Assembly: GCA_026874595.1 (NCBI GenBank)
Contig: CM049306.1
Location: 60,208,019-60,272,018 of the forward strand
Length of the DNA stretch: 64,000 bases
From: Sipunculus nudus
Lineage: Eukaryota; Annelida; Sipuncula; Golfingiida; Sipunculidae
Direction of reading: 5' to 3'
Program-made: the position numbers and the translations under genes
The notes under the pieces: generated by a model
What the model was told of the DNA's origin: nothing
What the model saw: the letters and a program-made list of their open reading frames with translations, nothing else
Database searches by the model: none
In this document: piece after piece, positions 12,601 through 24,399 of the stretch
Position numbering within the stretch: the first letter of the stretch is position 1
Layout of the letters: each line of letters begins with the position of its first letter

Positions 12601-14974
12601 ATGCATTTTATAAAAAATCAGGAAAGATATTTGATCACTTAACACAAAACATGTTAAAGCTAAGGACTTTTTTTCCAGTAATATAACTTTAATTAATCAA
12701 AATTAAATTCTGTACCCAAAATTAAATGAAAATCTTTTAACTTTTTTAAAATATTAGCAAAAATAAAAAAATTGGTACCTTAAATTTTGCCCAACTTTGA
12801 CCATGGCACATTTTTTTCTTGTAAGTACAGTTGATTTAATTTTCACAGCCAGTTTACGTATGGATTTAATCTGATTAATTTTGAAATTTGATAGTATAAG
12901 CTTAAAAAAATAGTCTAGCTATTAGAGTTCTTTTAGAGGCCTTGATGTATTTGTATTTTCTAGCATCATGACCCCACTTTTGTTTACTACAACTTTGCCT
13001 GGTAATCCAAAAATTGGCATAATGTTAGATGTCCCAAAGATCTCCTTCCAAGCCAAAAACTGGGTCTCTTTGACTTTTTTTCTTTGAGAAATTAAGGAAA
13101 ACCTCAATTTTTTATGAAAATAATTTTTACACTTCAGGAATGCCTAATATCAAAACCTGTGATCTGAATTTGATCATAGTAAAAATTGCATATTCTTCCA
13201 TACATTTCCTATGTACATTTTAAAAATTAGGTCAGTATTGCGTAATTTGTTGAACTTATGGGCCCAAACATAATGCAACTTGAAAAAAAAATAAGGAAAT
13301 ATATTGACTCACTCAACATAATAATTCTTGAAGCTAGAGACATTTTTTTTCAGGGATATAACTTCATTTAATCAAGATTCAATTGTACACCGAAAATTAG
13401 ATCTGAATTTTGCAAGTTATTAGCATAAATATAAAATCAGTACCTTATATTCACAGCATGTACACACAAGGATTTGATCTGTTAAAATCTTGAATTTTAA
13501 AATAAAAGCTAAACAATTAGGCTAGTTATTGATTTTTTTTGTGGAGGCTCTTGTTGTATTTCCTTACATTGTCAAGCAGCCCACTTAGGGGTCACTGTAG
13601 GTCATTCAGTATAGCTCTCTGTGCACAGGGTGTTGTTATGTAATCCCATCACTCCTGCAATCCCTCTCTCTTTGTTGAGCTAACTCAGGCTGTCTGCAGT
13701 TAATACCACAGGGAGTCTCTCCCCCCCCCCCCCCCCCAACCACACCCAAATCTGTTGACAGACCTGTACTATAAACATTTTTCAGCAGTAACAACAGAGA
13801 CTCCTTCCCCACCAACCCCTTCAAAACACAGGACTCATAAACAAGATGAATCTTATAATTTTAATGTTAAATTAATTCTTTTTGTTTAGACTTGGACAAT
13901 TTTAATTTTTTTAAAGATAAAAATGTTCAGGAATTGAATTCTAACATTCAAATGTGATAAAATATTATGATCTAACGAAAATGCTTATTGACTAGATTTA
14001 AGAAGTTATAAATACTTTGTAGCATTTGTCTCTCTTAAAGTTTGCCGGGCCTAGGTGTGAATAATACTATTAAACTTAGTTTTAAAATCAGAAATATTGG
14101 TCAAACTTTGTGGGAATAATTTTTAAATCATATGGCCATATATTTAACTATTGAAAACTTAATTTCTTCACACATTCTTTGTTTATAAAATGTAGCTCTC
14201 ATATAACACTTACCTTTGGCCCATTTTTCCCTTGGTGCATCATAAAATGGTTTCAGGCCACAAGTTTATTACACAGTGCATATGTTTTAGCTTATGTCCA
14301 TTATTTTATAATCTACAGAGTTTAATTTTAGCAGCTCCATTTTCTCTTTGCTTTTGAAATGCCAATATACATAAACCAAAAGAAATAAGAATATTTTGTA
14401 TTTGCTAATATTTTCCAAAATTCAGCTGAGCGATGTGACCCGTGGGTCCCTTGTTTTCCTTTCAACTTGGTTTAGGTGATGGGGCCTCTTATTCACAAAG
14501 GTTTTATTTTTGCAATTATTTCAGTTTTGCCAGTAACACAAATTTAAAACCCTCAAGATCAAAAAGGCAACAACAGTATATATAAAACCTGGGCACATAT
14601 CTTACATATCTAGTGGTGGATTCTAATCAAGGAAGACTTATAAGAAAACCTAAAAAAGTCTCAATATCTAGGAAGGATCCACTAAGGGGCCCAGGCAGGA
14701 AAAATTGGTTTAAAACCCTGAATAAAGGTTGTTGTGGCTCAAAGGGGGGGATCTGGTACCCACCCCCCCCCCCCACCCCCTGATCTGCCACTACATATCA
14801 CACATCAGGTGAGACAATAACAGATCACCTGCATCACATGCTTTCTTCTTATGGCAGGATTGTGAGATGACTGGGAAACGGCGAGACAGTAGCCTGCTAC
14901 AAATCGTGGTACCAGACAGCATCAAGAAGGTTGTCATAGAGAAGAACGGTGAGATGATAATGCTGGAAGTGTGA
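599..14974 (+). CDS. AT-hook chromatin protein (HMGA-like), 3' six exons, 5' end outside window
   Basis: Joined coding exons are 599-688, 4537-4617, 5655-5708, 6667-6747, 10697-10783 and 14858-14974, giving 169 codons plus TGA. Each exon has AG before it and GT after it, and all junctions are phase 0. Exons 1-4 each carry an RGPGRPRK AT-hook, exon 5 carries RRPGRPKGSLNRK, and the last exon carries a hook-free C-terminus. AT-hooks insert a GRP core into the minor groove of AT-rich DNA, so the product is probably a nuclear architectural or chromatin-targeting factor. One hook per exon recalls HMGA genes, but the protein could also be the tail of a larger AT-hook regulator. No start codon is in view. 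Seen: hooks, splice sites, phases. Inferred: function. Confidence 0.8.
1137..1436. repeat. 78-79-bp tandem array, about 4 copies
   Basis: Units begin around 1141, 1219, 1298 and 1377. Each carries TCTACGTCTC, a T-run and the invariant ACTACGCTAAACGAACCCT. Identity between units is high. The array is internal to the TIR element at 963-3545. Confidence 0.85.
1545..2190. repeat. TTTC-rich microsatellite tract
   Basis: A long, imperfect CTTT/TTTC tract punctuated by TTTCAG and by CTTCGTTACATGATT spacers at roughly 130-200-base intervals. It is a degenerate pyrimidine microsatellite and is not coding. Confidence 0.9.
3720..4426. mobile_element. MITE-like element with about 22-bp TIRs
   Basis: GCCTGCTGCCCACTTGTGAT at the left (3720 on) is the inverse of the end near 4404-4426, with one mismatch in the first 22 bases. 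The interior has no coding potential. No clear target duplication is seen. It ends about 110 bases upstream of AT-hook exon 2. Confidence 0.5.
4537..4617 (+). CDS. AT-hook exon 2, duplicate of exon 4
   Basis: Twenty-seven codons in phase 0, acceptor CCTCAG and donor GTCAGT. It reads DPGEGTSSG followed by GRGPGRPRKFSV. It is about 89 percent identical in DNA to the exon at 6667-6747. The similarity continues past the donor into the intron (GTCAGT, then a CTGTGTGG stretch), which marks a duplication of exon plus flank. Confidence 0.8.
5655..5708 (+). CDS. AT-hook exon 3
   Basis: Eighteen codons in phase 0, acceptor TCATCAG and donor GTAAGA. It reads DSEDGRP followed by RGPGRPRKTPM. This is the shortest exon, little more than the hook and an acidic lead-in. 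Confidence 0.8.
6667..6747 (+). CDS. AT-hook exon 4, duplicate of exon 2
   Basis: Twenty-seven codons in phase 0, acceptor CCCCAG and donor GTCAGT. It differs from exon 2 at nine of 81 positions and keeps the DPGEGTSSG lead and the hook RRGPGRPRKSSV. The intron directly after it grows into the large minisatellite array that starts about 40 bases downstream. Confidence 0.8.
6785..7150. repeat. Diverged 26-30-bp repeats flanking the 56-bp array
   Basis: Variants of TGTGCCTCAGTACTACATG and CTCCCAC recur at about 26-30-base spacing with low identity. This is the older edge of the array that follows. It merges upstream into the intron next to exon 4. Confidence 0.75.
7150..9740. repeat. 56-bp minisatellite array, about 45 copies
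   Basis: The repeat unit reads GTGTGCCTCAGGACCACATG, then CTCTTTCTTTGTGCCCTGAT, then AGAGCATGCCGTCAGT. It is a dimer of two related 28-mers. The core is highly homogeneous. A 390-bp higher-order block, six full units plus one 54-bp unit, is repeated (8103 on and 8493 on). Reading frames inside it stay open only because of the repeat and shift every unit, since 56 is not a multiple of three. It lies in an intron of the AT-hook gene. Confidence 0.95.
9912..10215. repeat. 33-bp minisatellite, about 9 copies
   Basis: Units resemble GCACTCTGTAAGGAGAGTTG then TCTTGATATAATA. The 33-base period is a multiple of three, which explains the open frames on both strands. The array abuts the 56-bp array with no spacer. 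Confidence 0.9.
10697..10783 (+). CDS. AT-hook exon 5 (variant hook)
   Basis: Twenty-nine codons in phase 0, acceptor TTCATTACAG and donor GTAAGT. The hook is the extended form RRPGRPKGSLNRK, whose downstream basic residues differ from the RGPGRPRK hooks of exons 1-4. It ends in the acidic and aromatic stretch RDYGDVP. Confidence 0.78.
11099..11810. repeat. Direct duplication of about 68 bp, split by a MITE
   Basis: Copies at 11099-11167 and 11743-11810 share ATCTTACATTCTTCACTACA through TTCTAGGATTGT. The left copy is followed by the MITE at 11168-11708. The right copy continues directly into TTAGTGGCCAGACATT, which serves as the unoccupied version of the site. Confidence 0.8.
11168..11708. 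mobile_element. Tc1/mariner-type MITE, TA target
   Basis: The left end TATAGTCCGTTTCACC is mirrored by GGATGAAACAGACTATA at the right. Complementarity extends about 38 bases (through CCACCTGTTTTTTG) with a few mismatches. The neighbouring duplicate at 11800-11816 reads GGATTGTTAGTGG without the element, so TA is the likely target. The 541-bp interior has no coding frame. Confidence 0.7.
12205..14457 (+). mobile_element. Helentron-like non-autonomous element (HINE), family A copy 1
   Basis: It starts TTTTTAGCTCAGCTGACTAT. Near the 3' end TCAGCTGAGC (the inverse of the 5' motif) precedes the hairpin GACCCGTGGGTC and the terminus CCTTGTTTT. A TCCG-rich leader follows the 5' end. A segment of about 685 bp beginning at GGCATAATGTTAGATGTCCC occurs twice (near 12340 and 13016). 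A C-run lies at about 13721-13737. There is no protein-coding frame. The asymmetric inverted ends and 3' hairpin match known Helentron-derived elements. Confidence 0.65.
14858..14974 (+). CDS. Terminal exon of AT-hook gene with stop codon
   Basis: Thirty-eight codons plus TGA (14972-14974), after a TTATGGCAG acceptor. The exon starts DCEMTGKRRD and ends in a hydrophobic/charged alternating stretch (IVVPDSIKKVVIEKNGEMIM then LEV). It has no AT-hook. The C-terminus looks like a short folded beta element, perhaps a protein-binding tail. I do not recognise a named domain. Confidence 0.75.
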   Translation, partial: DCEMTGKRRDSSLLQIVVPDSIKKVVIEKNGEMIMLEV

Positions 14975-15520
14975 ACCCCTATTCCATCCCACCCCTCTCA
15001 TAGGCAGCGGCAGCATTAGTCACAGAGCAGACAACACTCTGTACATAAACCTACCAGCGTGGTCACACAGGCCATGTGCTGATAATGACTGGGAAGTTGA
15101 TCATATTTTTGTAGATTTATCATGGTACATTAGTGCTCTTGACATATTGTTAATTGTTAATATACACACTGACAAGTTAATGTACACATGGACAAGTATA
15201 ATTTACTAGAGTTTTAGTGCAGGTGTTTTTAAATACCGTTTATAATAATATGTATGATACACAGATGGTGAGGTTTATAAGAATTTATTATTGGTAATTT
15301 CAGTAATATATGCTTTATACTATACAGATACACATCTTTTTCCCATGGTATTACAGTTAATTGTAAAATTTTAAGATGTAAATATAATACAGGGATTATT
15401 TATGTGCAGGTTTCACATAATAAAAAGCTAAGTGTCTCAAGAATCAATATAAACACAGGTGTATTCAAAAATAGTTCCTGTAGTTAATTTGTGAATAAAT
15501 TGAAAGACTGATTCAGTCAT
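14975..15520 (+). other. Probable 3' UTR of AT-hook gene
   Basis: Non-coding AT-rich sequence follows the stop. AATAAA at 15494-15499 is the first canonical poly(A) signal in this stretch. The true cleavage site cannot be seen, and a longer UTR (another AATAAA near 16884) is possible. Confidence 0.4.
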
Positions 15521-18500
15521 ACATCTGACCTTAGTACAGTTTAATTCCCCTGTCTCATGTTTTCAGGAGTACTGTACAATGCACAACATCTGCAAGTCAA
15601 AGCAGGTTTTGCAGAATTATTTTGTCAGTTAAGGCTTGTTTAGGTGTGATTGAGTAAAAAAGCAGATATGTTATCATTAAGACTCATCATTAGAACAAGG
15701 TTGTGGTCAAATGATAGCTTGAATCAACATAATTCCCCCTCTCCCCAAACATGGAGCCAGAATGGTCTTCAATCTTTTTCCTTTTCCAAAATTTTATTCA
15801 TCCCTGATATACACCCATTACATAATTACACCTGGCTCTTATAGATTAAAAAGTTAGACAGTTTGTTTCAGTTTGATAGACATCCCAGGGTTTTTAATTG
15901 TTTCTTTAAAAGCAGATCCGTATGGGTATCATTATGTTCTGTCTCCTTGCATGGAAGGTTTCTTTATGCATGGAGTTTGGTTCTGGCTTTATCATATCTG
16001 AATGGAGAGTAGATCAAAAAGTAAATCAGTTTCTCTTGTTTCATACTGTGATTAAAAAAAACTTTTTATAGAAGAAATATGCCCATAAGGCACAGTCATG
16101 ATAATAAAAATATTCTATTTAAAAATAACTGTTCTGCATATTCTTCCATGTGATAAATATGACAGTACTGTCCTATTTCAGGTTTTGTTTAGCCCGTTCA
16201 TTCATAATAAAAATTGAAGCTATCAAGTGTATGGTTACAAATATACAGGCCTGCCATATGAGCCAGGGTAACTGGAGACGTACAATTTCAGAAAGGTGTT
16301 CAGTCAAAAGGTCATATTATTACATCAGGGAGCCAATCAGGTTCAGCCAATGAGTCGCATGACAGCTAATTACCATATCCAGGTTGGAGTAACACTTCCA
16401 CGTCAATTCATTCCCAGCATGATGCTAATATCTTGCATTTATTTTTTGTTGTCGTTTTATGATATGAGCAGCATTTGAATTATCCAGCAGCTTTATACAC
16501 TTGTGCTTTATTCATAACATGGATTATGAGATGGTTTGCACACTGAATATGGTTGATAGTGTAAAGATGTACATTTGAGGGCTTAGTTTAGTTTTGGTCA
16601 TGAGATAGTAGTTATTTGTATGAAGAATCATGTGCATAATGACATTTGCATATAAGAATTGTATACTCCTTTTTTTCACAAAGATTGTCTTTCATATTGT
16701 GTTTTGTTATAGAGAGTTTGCAGTTATCAAATATGCAGTTTAAAGGGATAAAGACACTACTGTGGACCTATATGAAAATTACTGGTTACAGGAATTATGA
16801 ATTTGTCCATTTTCCAAATAATCTGCACATTTTCAAAACATAGAATTACATCATGTTTAAAGAGACTCATGATATATGAGCAATAAAACAACAGATGGAA
16901 CCAATTTTTAAGTAAAGCAGTTGCAGTAGGGAAACCTATATTGGAGTTTGGTGACTGAAGTGATCAACCCTGGACACTTTCTTCCTCGTAGCACAGTTAG
17001 CAAATGCTTTGTCTGCAATAACCTTGCCTCAGTGGATGTAGTGCTGTGTCATATGCTGCATCTAAACCTCATGTTACCCCTTGGCACTCCTTGCAGAGTT
17101 GTATAATATTAAGTTTCCAGTAACTGGTGGTGCAGAGCTGTATAATGCAATCCAGAGATGTATAAATATTGTTTATTCATACAGTAGTATCTCATTGCAA
17201 TCCTTCATGCAGAGCTGCAGGAGAGTAAGTATCTATATTCACCAATTAGTTACCCATGGCTGCATCCAGCAGTTCTCATGTAGAGCTTTAAGATAATCTA
17301 TATCTAAAACCCTAGTAACCCATGGCGCTCCTTCATGATGTGCTGTACCATATGCAGCATCCAGGAACTCATGGCAACATTTCATGCAGCATCCAGGAAC
17401 TCATAGCAACCCTTCATGCAGCATCCAGTAACTCATGGCAACACTTCATGCAGCATTAAGTAACCCATGGCAACCCTTCATGTACATTCTGCATCCACAG
17501 CTCTAAGTAACCCAAGACAACCCTTCATGCAGCATGCAGAAGTTAATGGCAAACCTTCATGTAAAGTTTATTTTATTCTGCATCAACAGCTCTCAGTAAC
17601 CCATGGCAACCATTCATGCCGAGCTGTACATTGTGGATGCAAGCAGGTCAGAATACTCTTTTACTTCATGTTAAAGGTGTATACCAACTTGAACAGTCAA
17701 TTTGACAGCTCCAGTGCAAATTGATAATTACCCACCTATCGTTAGTGATGTAAATATTTGGTATGTATGTTACAAGAACTGGATATTTTTATCAATTTTA
17801 ATGTTCTACACAGGTTAATTATATTCACCTGTAATGGGGTAAAGATTTACGTATTGATAAACTAGTAGTGGAGCAACAGGATAGTTTATGGTTATATAAT
17901 GGTATAAATAGGTAATACTAGCTTTTACTGCAAGCTATGGTACATATTCAAGGCACTGTTGGAAAAAACCTGTGATGCCTTCAGCGCGATCCTGGTTGCA
18001 AGCTTGGATTTATATACTAAGTGGACGAATGTATATATTTATAACTAATGTGAAACAATAAGTGATCAGTGCAGGCAGCCTCTGATGCAGAGCTTGCTTA
18101 TTGGCCTCATTAAGTATGCATGAGAGATAAGAATCCCCTGATTCTGTAATCAGTTTTGTCAAGTGGTATTGTGTTATGTTACAGAGACTGGTCACGTTTG
18201 ATGAAAACACAATTTCCTTGAATTTTATTTAACTTTAAATTTGTTAAATGAATATGATAAAAAATCAGAGCACACTAAAGAATATTTTGTAATGACATAA
18301 TATGTTGATTTGTGAATTGGCAGTTTAAATTTTTCTTGTAGTGTGAGCTAATTTTTTCCATGCATGGTAGTGCAACTGATCAGTCACCTGTTGTAAATTT
18401 CACAATGCACTTAGATTAAAATTAAATGATGAAATAACTTGTTTTGCTGTGTTTAATATTGTGAACCACTTGCTTTTTAAATTTCCATTGAACATTAAAG

Positions 18501-18666
18501 ATGAAATTGCTTATTTAAATCCCACTGGCCATCTTTTTAATCTTTAAAACTAGCCCAAATAAAGTCTGGCTCTGAATCCTTAAGCACACAGGAAGTTTAT
18601 AAATCTGAAACATACTTTATATCTCTTCACAAATTCTTTAACAAAAGTGACCTGAATTTTGTTACA
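15521..18666. other. Intergenic, mostly unassigned, with a degenerate 33-34-bp repeat
   Basis: Nothing coding is supported. From about 17050 to 17640 an irregular repeat of ACCCATGGCAACCCTTCATG and CAGCATCCAG recurs at about 33-34 bases, clearest at 17340-17540. The rest is AT-rich single-copy-looking sequence. Confidence 0.6.
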
Positions 18667-20305
18667 TTTTTAGCTCAGCTGACTATAAGTCAGAAACCGT
18701 AAGACCTAGGAATCCAAAATTTGGCATAATGTTAGATGTCCCCAAGATCTCCTACCAAGCCGAAAACTGGGTCTTTGCGACTTTGTTCCTTTGAGAAATT
18801 AAGGAAAAACCTCAATTTTTTATTAAAAACCTATTTTCACACTTCAGGACTGCCTAACTACGAAACCACTCATCTGTTTTTCCTCATATTTACCATAAAT
18901 ATTCCTCTATATAGTTCCTATGTACATGCCAGACATTAGGTCTGTATTATATAATTTTAAAAAGTTATGGGCCCAAACATAATGCATTTTGTAAAAAATC
19001 AGGAAAGATATTTGATCACTTAACATAAAACATGTTAAAGCTATGGACTTTTTTCCAGTAATATAAATTTAATTAATCAAAATTAAATTGTATACCCAAA
19101 ATTAGATCAAAATCTTTAAAATTTTTAAAAATATTAACAAAAATAAAAAATTGGTACCTTAAATTTTGCCCAACTTTGACAGTGGCACTTTTTTTCCTGT
19201 AAGTACTGTTGATCTAATTTTCACAGCATGTACAAATAAGGATTTAATCAGTTAAAATCTGAAATTTGAAAATAAAAGCTGCAAAATTAGGCTAGTTATT
19301 GAATTTGTTTGGAGGCTCTTGTTGTATTCCCTTACATTGTCAAGCAGTCCACTGTGGTCACTGTTGTGTATTCAGTGCAGCTCTGTATGCTCCCAAGGTT
19401 GTTGGCATAATATTAGATGTCCCCAAGATCTACTACCAAGCCGAAAACTGTGTCTTTGCGACTTTGTTCCTTTGAGAAATTAAGGAAAAACCTCAATTTT
19501 TTATAAAAACCTATTTTCACATTTCAGGACAGCCCAACTACGAAACCACTCACCTGTTTTGCCTCATATTTATCATTAATATTCCTCTATATAGTTTCTA
19601 TGTTTATGCCAGATATTAGGTCTGTATTTTATGATTTAAAAAAGTTATGGGCTCAAACATAATGCATTTTGTTAAAAATCAGGAAAGATATTTGATCACT
19701 TAACACAAAACATTTTAAAGCTATGGACTATTTTCCCAGTAATATATCTTTAATTAATCAAAATTGAATTGTATACCCAAAATTAGATCAAAATCTGTTA
19801 AATTTTTTAAAATATTAGCAATAATAAAAAATTGGTACCTGAAATTTTGCCAAAATTTGACCATGGCACTTTTTTTCTTATTAGTACATTTGATTTAAAT
19901 TTCACAGCCAGTTTACACAAGGATTTAATCTGATGAATTTTGAATATTAAAGTATTAGCTTAAAAAATAGTCTAGCTATTGAAGTTTTTTAGAAGACTTA
20001 ATGTATTTGTATTTTTTAGCATCATGACCCTACTTTTGTTTACCTGGTAATCCAAAAATAGGCAAAATGTTAGATGTAATGTAAATATTCATATTCTTCC
20101 ATACATTTCCTATGTACATACCAAAATTTAGGTCAGTATTGCATAATTTGTTGAAGTTATAGGCCCAAACATAAAGCACTTTGTAAAAAATCAGGATATA
20201 TATTTACTCACTAAACATAAGAATGGCTGAGACTTTTTATCAGGAATATAACATCATTTAATCAAGATTCAATTGTATACGGAAAATTAGATCTGAATTT
20301 TGCAA

Positions 20306-23251
20306 TTTTTAGGGAACCTGTGAGCTTATGTGATGGCGCAGTGTCGTCCGTCCACCGTCCAGGGCTGGCTTTCCGCCGTCCATGGCTGTAAGTCAGAAAC
20401 TGTCAGAGCTAGCAGCTCCAAATTACATGTAAGATTTTGTCACATGTGAAACTTGGTGGCCTGGAGCTTATTATTGGGTATCTGCATTAATTTAGATTTT
20501 ATAGAGAAAAAGCTTAAAAACCTTTAAAAATCTTCTTCTCTGAAACTGTCCAGCCAAATTGTCCAATATTTCACAGAAATGATCCCTGGAACAATCTCTC
20601 TCAAATTTGTTCAAATGGTTCCAGTTCGGAGATTTTTGGCAGAGTTACAGGAGGTTGAACTTAGTCATCTGTCCAAAAAAGCACACTAAAATTAAAATCT
20701 CAGAAACGGCTAGAGCTATAATGACCAAATTTTATACCAATGTTTGTCACATATGTCATATCTGTTTTTGAGGTATTGGTGGCGCCACCTACATTGATGT
20801 GTTTTTTACAAGCAAAAATGTAATTTTAAACTCTTCTAGCTTATACACTGATTTATGATGAAACTGTTCAGCTGATTGGTTTAAACTTTACAAGAATTAT
20901 TCTATGGTAGGGTTCTGCCAGTTTTATAAGAAAAGATTGGGTAAATACAGTTTTAAAAAAGCATTGTAGCCAATTGAAAAAGGCTTTCTGTATTTGAAAA
21001 CAGATTTGACTTCATGCAGCCAAGTCAAGAGGTCACTCAGTACAAACAGGTGGGGTCCAGACATCACCATGGCAACTGCCCTGGCTGGGGGGGGGGTGTC
21101 TAGACAATGTGTCTAGATGTCTAGACACAGCGTCTAGACATCTGGATACAATGTTTAGATGCAGAATTCCCAGATTATTGGAACTATATCTTTCAACTGT
21201 TTGAAAAAACTTGGGTTGCATTTTAAGCAAATCGGGTTTATCATCAGGTCACATGTGAACTGCTGCGCCTTCATTTTTGGTTGACATCTGACCTTTCCTT
21301 GCTGCCCAGTGTCCATTTGTGCGTCTGTTTCCACACATAAACCCACATATCTCGGGAACCGTTTGATCGATCAGGCTAAAAATTTTGCACAAATGTAGCC
21401 CTTTGATAGCTATATAATATACACTAAAAATGGTGGCGCCACCTGCAACCATTTTTGCACAGATCTATCTGTTCATCTGCCTTGGGATAATATTACTCGT
21501 ATCTCAGCAGTGGTTTGACTTATCCACCTGAAATTTTGCAGGTTTATACATCCTGCACAGCTTTCTCGATTTTATGACAGGTGGCGCCACCTACATTCAC
21601 ATTTACTCTGCAGACATCCAAGCTCATATCTCGGGAACCGTTTGACGGATAGGGCCAAAATTTTGCATGTGTCTAGATCTCACATAGCTCTTCATCATAG
21701 GCAAAACTGGTGGTGCCACCTGCAACCACTTATGCACAGCGTCCATCTGTTCATCTGCCTCTGGATAAAATCACTCATATCTTAGCAGTTGTTTGACTTA
21801 TCCACCTAAAATTTTGCAGTTTTATACATCCTGGACAGGTTTCTTGATTTTATGACAGGTGTCGCCACCTACATTCACATTTACTCTGCAGACATTCAAG
21901 CTCATATCTCGGGAACCATTTGACCGATTAGGCCAAAATTTTGCATGTGTCTAGATCTCACATAGCTCTTCATCATAGGCAAAACTGGTGGTGCCACCTG
22001 CAACCATTTATGCACAGTGTCCATCTGTTCATCTGCCTTAGGTTAAAATCACTTATATCTCAGCAGTGGTTTGACTTATCCACCTGAAATTTTGCAGGTT
22101 TATACATCCTGCACAGCTTTCTCGATTTTATGACAGGTGGCGCCACCTACATTCACATTTACTCTGCAGATATCCAAGCTCATATCTCGGGAACCGTTTG
22201 ACCAATAGGGCCAAAATTTTGCATGTGTCTAGATCTCACATAGCTCTTCATCATAGGCAAAACTGGTGGCGCCACCTGCAACCACTTATGCACAGCATCC
22301 ATCTGTTCATCTGCCTTTGGATAATATCACTCATATCTCAGCAGTGGTTTGACTTATCCACCTGAAATTTTGCAGGTATTTTACATCCTGGACAGGTTTC
22401 TTGATTTTATGACAGGTGTCGCAACCTACATTCACATTTACACTGCAGACATCCAAGCTCATATCTCGGGAACCTTTTGACTGATTAGGCCAAAATTTTG
22501 CCTGTTTATAGATCTCACATAGCTCTTCATCATACCCAAAACTGGTGGTGCCACCTGCAACCATTTATGCACAACATCCATCTGTTCATCTGCCTTAGGT
22601 TAAAATCACTCATATCTCAGCAGTGGTTTGACTTATCAACCTGAAATTTTGCAGGTATTTTACATCCTTGACAGCTTTCTCGATTTTATGACAGGTGTCG
22701 CCACCTACATTCACATTTACTCTGCAGACATCCAAGCTCATATCTCGGGAACCGTTTGACCGATTAGGCCAACATTTTGCATGTGTATAGATCTCACATA
22801 GCAATTGGCGCCACCTGCAACCACTTATGCACAGCATCCATCTGTTGATCTGCCTTGGGATAAAATCACTCATATCTCGGCAGTTGTTTGACTTATCCAC
22901 CTCAAATTTTGCAGGTTTATACATCCTGGACAATTTTCTCGATTTTATGACAGGTGGCACCACCTACATTCACGTTTAAGCTGCAGACATCCATGCTAAT
23001 ATGCAACACACCACGCTGTATTCCCCTTGCAAATAAATCAATGCCTCACTTCACCCGTCCCACTCAGATTTCTGCGGATACACATAGTGGCTTGTCGACT
23101 ACCCATATTCTGGTTTTAAAATGTCCTAGTCTGAAACTTGCAGGTCAGAAATGCAGGACTTAGGAGGATCAATATTAAATTTTAAAAATAAACCTCCATT
23201 CATACTCCTAAACTTTGCACAGGTTCGCATTAGGCCTGTAGGCCTTGTTTT
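20306..23251 (+). mobile_element. Nested Helentron-like element, family B
   Basis: The 5' end is TTTTTAGGGAACCTGTGAGC. The 3' end has CACAGGTTC (inverse of the 5' GAACCTGTG), a perfect hairpin AGGCCTGTAGGCCT, then TTGTTTT. The sequence on each side rejoins as TGCAA/GTTATTAGC, found uninterrupted at 13411-13424 in family A copy 1. The interior holds a tandem array of about 278-bp units. Confidence 0.7.
21330..22990. repeat. 278-bp tandem array, about 6 copies
   Basis: ATCTCGGGAACCGTTTGACC recurs near 21349, 21628, 21905, 22184, 22463 and 22742, a step of 277-279 bases. Each unit also carries GGTGGCGCCACCT-like palindromes and AAAATTTTGCA. One copy near 22800 is shortened. The array is internal to family B. 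Confidence 0.9.
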
Positions 23252-24399
23252 AAGTTATTAGCATAAATATAAAATCAGTAGTTTAAATTTTGCCCAACTT
23301 TGGCCACGGCACGATTTTTTCCTGTAAGTACTGTGGATGATATTTCACAGCATGTACACATAAGGATTAAATCTGTTAAAATCTTAAATTTGAAAAATAA
23401 AAGCTGCAAAATTAGGCTAGTTATTGAATTTGTTTGGAGGCTCTTGTTGTATTCCCTTACATTGTCAAGCAGTCCACTGAGGTCACTGTAGGTCATTCAG
23501 TGCAACTCTCTATGCTCCCCAGGTTCTTATGTAATCCCATCACTCCGGCAAGCCCTCTCTCTTGTTGAGCTTGATCAGGCTGCCAGCATAAATACCACAG
23601 GAAGCCTTTCTCTCTCTCCCCCCCCCCCCCCCCCCACCCTATTCTGTTGACAGACCTGTACTCTAAACAAGATGAATCTTATAATTTCACATTTTTTTCA
23701 GCGATGAACAGTGACAACAGAGACCTCTCCCTGACCCACCGCTTCGATACACAGGACTAATATACAAGACAAAGCTTATAATTTTAATGTTAAAAAAATT
23801 CTTTTTGTTGAGACTTGGACAGTTTTGATTTTTTTAAAGAAAAAAAATGTTCAGGAATTTAATCCCAATATTCAAATATGGTAAAATATTAGGACCTTAT
23901 GTAAGTGCTAACTGACAAGATTTAAAAAGATATAAATACTTGGTAGCATTTAGTTCATATCTCTTAAAGTTGGTGGGGCCTAGGTGTGAATAACACTGTT
24001 AAACCTAGTTTTTAAAATTAGGAATATTGGTTAAACTTTGTGGGATTAATTTTTAACTCGTATGGCCATATATGTAGCTTTTGAAAACTCAATTACCTTT
24101 ACACATTATTTGTTTATGAAATGGAACTTTTATATGACACTTACCGTAGGCCCATTTTTTCCCTTGGTGCATCACTAAATGGTTTCAGGCCAAAGGTTTC
24201 ATTTATTACACAGTCCATATGCTCTAGCCCATGTCCATTATTCTACAATTTACAGAGTTTCATTTAAGCTGGGCCATTTTCTCTTAGCTTTTCAAATGGT
24301 AATATACAGTGAAGAACCATAAGAAATAAAAATATTTTGCAGTGACTAATATTTTCCAAAATTCAGCTGAGCGACGTGACCCACGGGTCCCTTGTTTTT

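Larger units (their letters stand above)
18667..24399 (+). mobile_element. HINE family A copy 2, interrupted
   Basis: It has the same ends as copy 1: TTTTAGCTCAGCTGACTATA at the left, and TCAGCTGAGCGACGTGACCC plus ACGGGTCCCTTGTTTT at the right. The TCCG leader is deleted. Three partial copies of the 685-bp internal unit start near 18722, 19402 and 20060. A second element (20306-23251) is inserted in it. Without that insert the copy is about 2.8 kb. Confidence 0.65.

Noticed and set aside
21098..21155. Cluster of TGTCTAGACA palindromes
   Set aside because: Local short tandem variation inside family B; no sign of a separate functional site.
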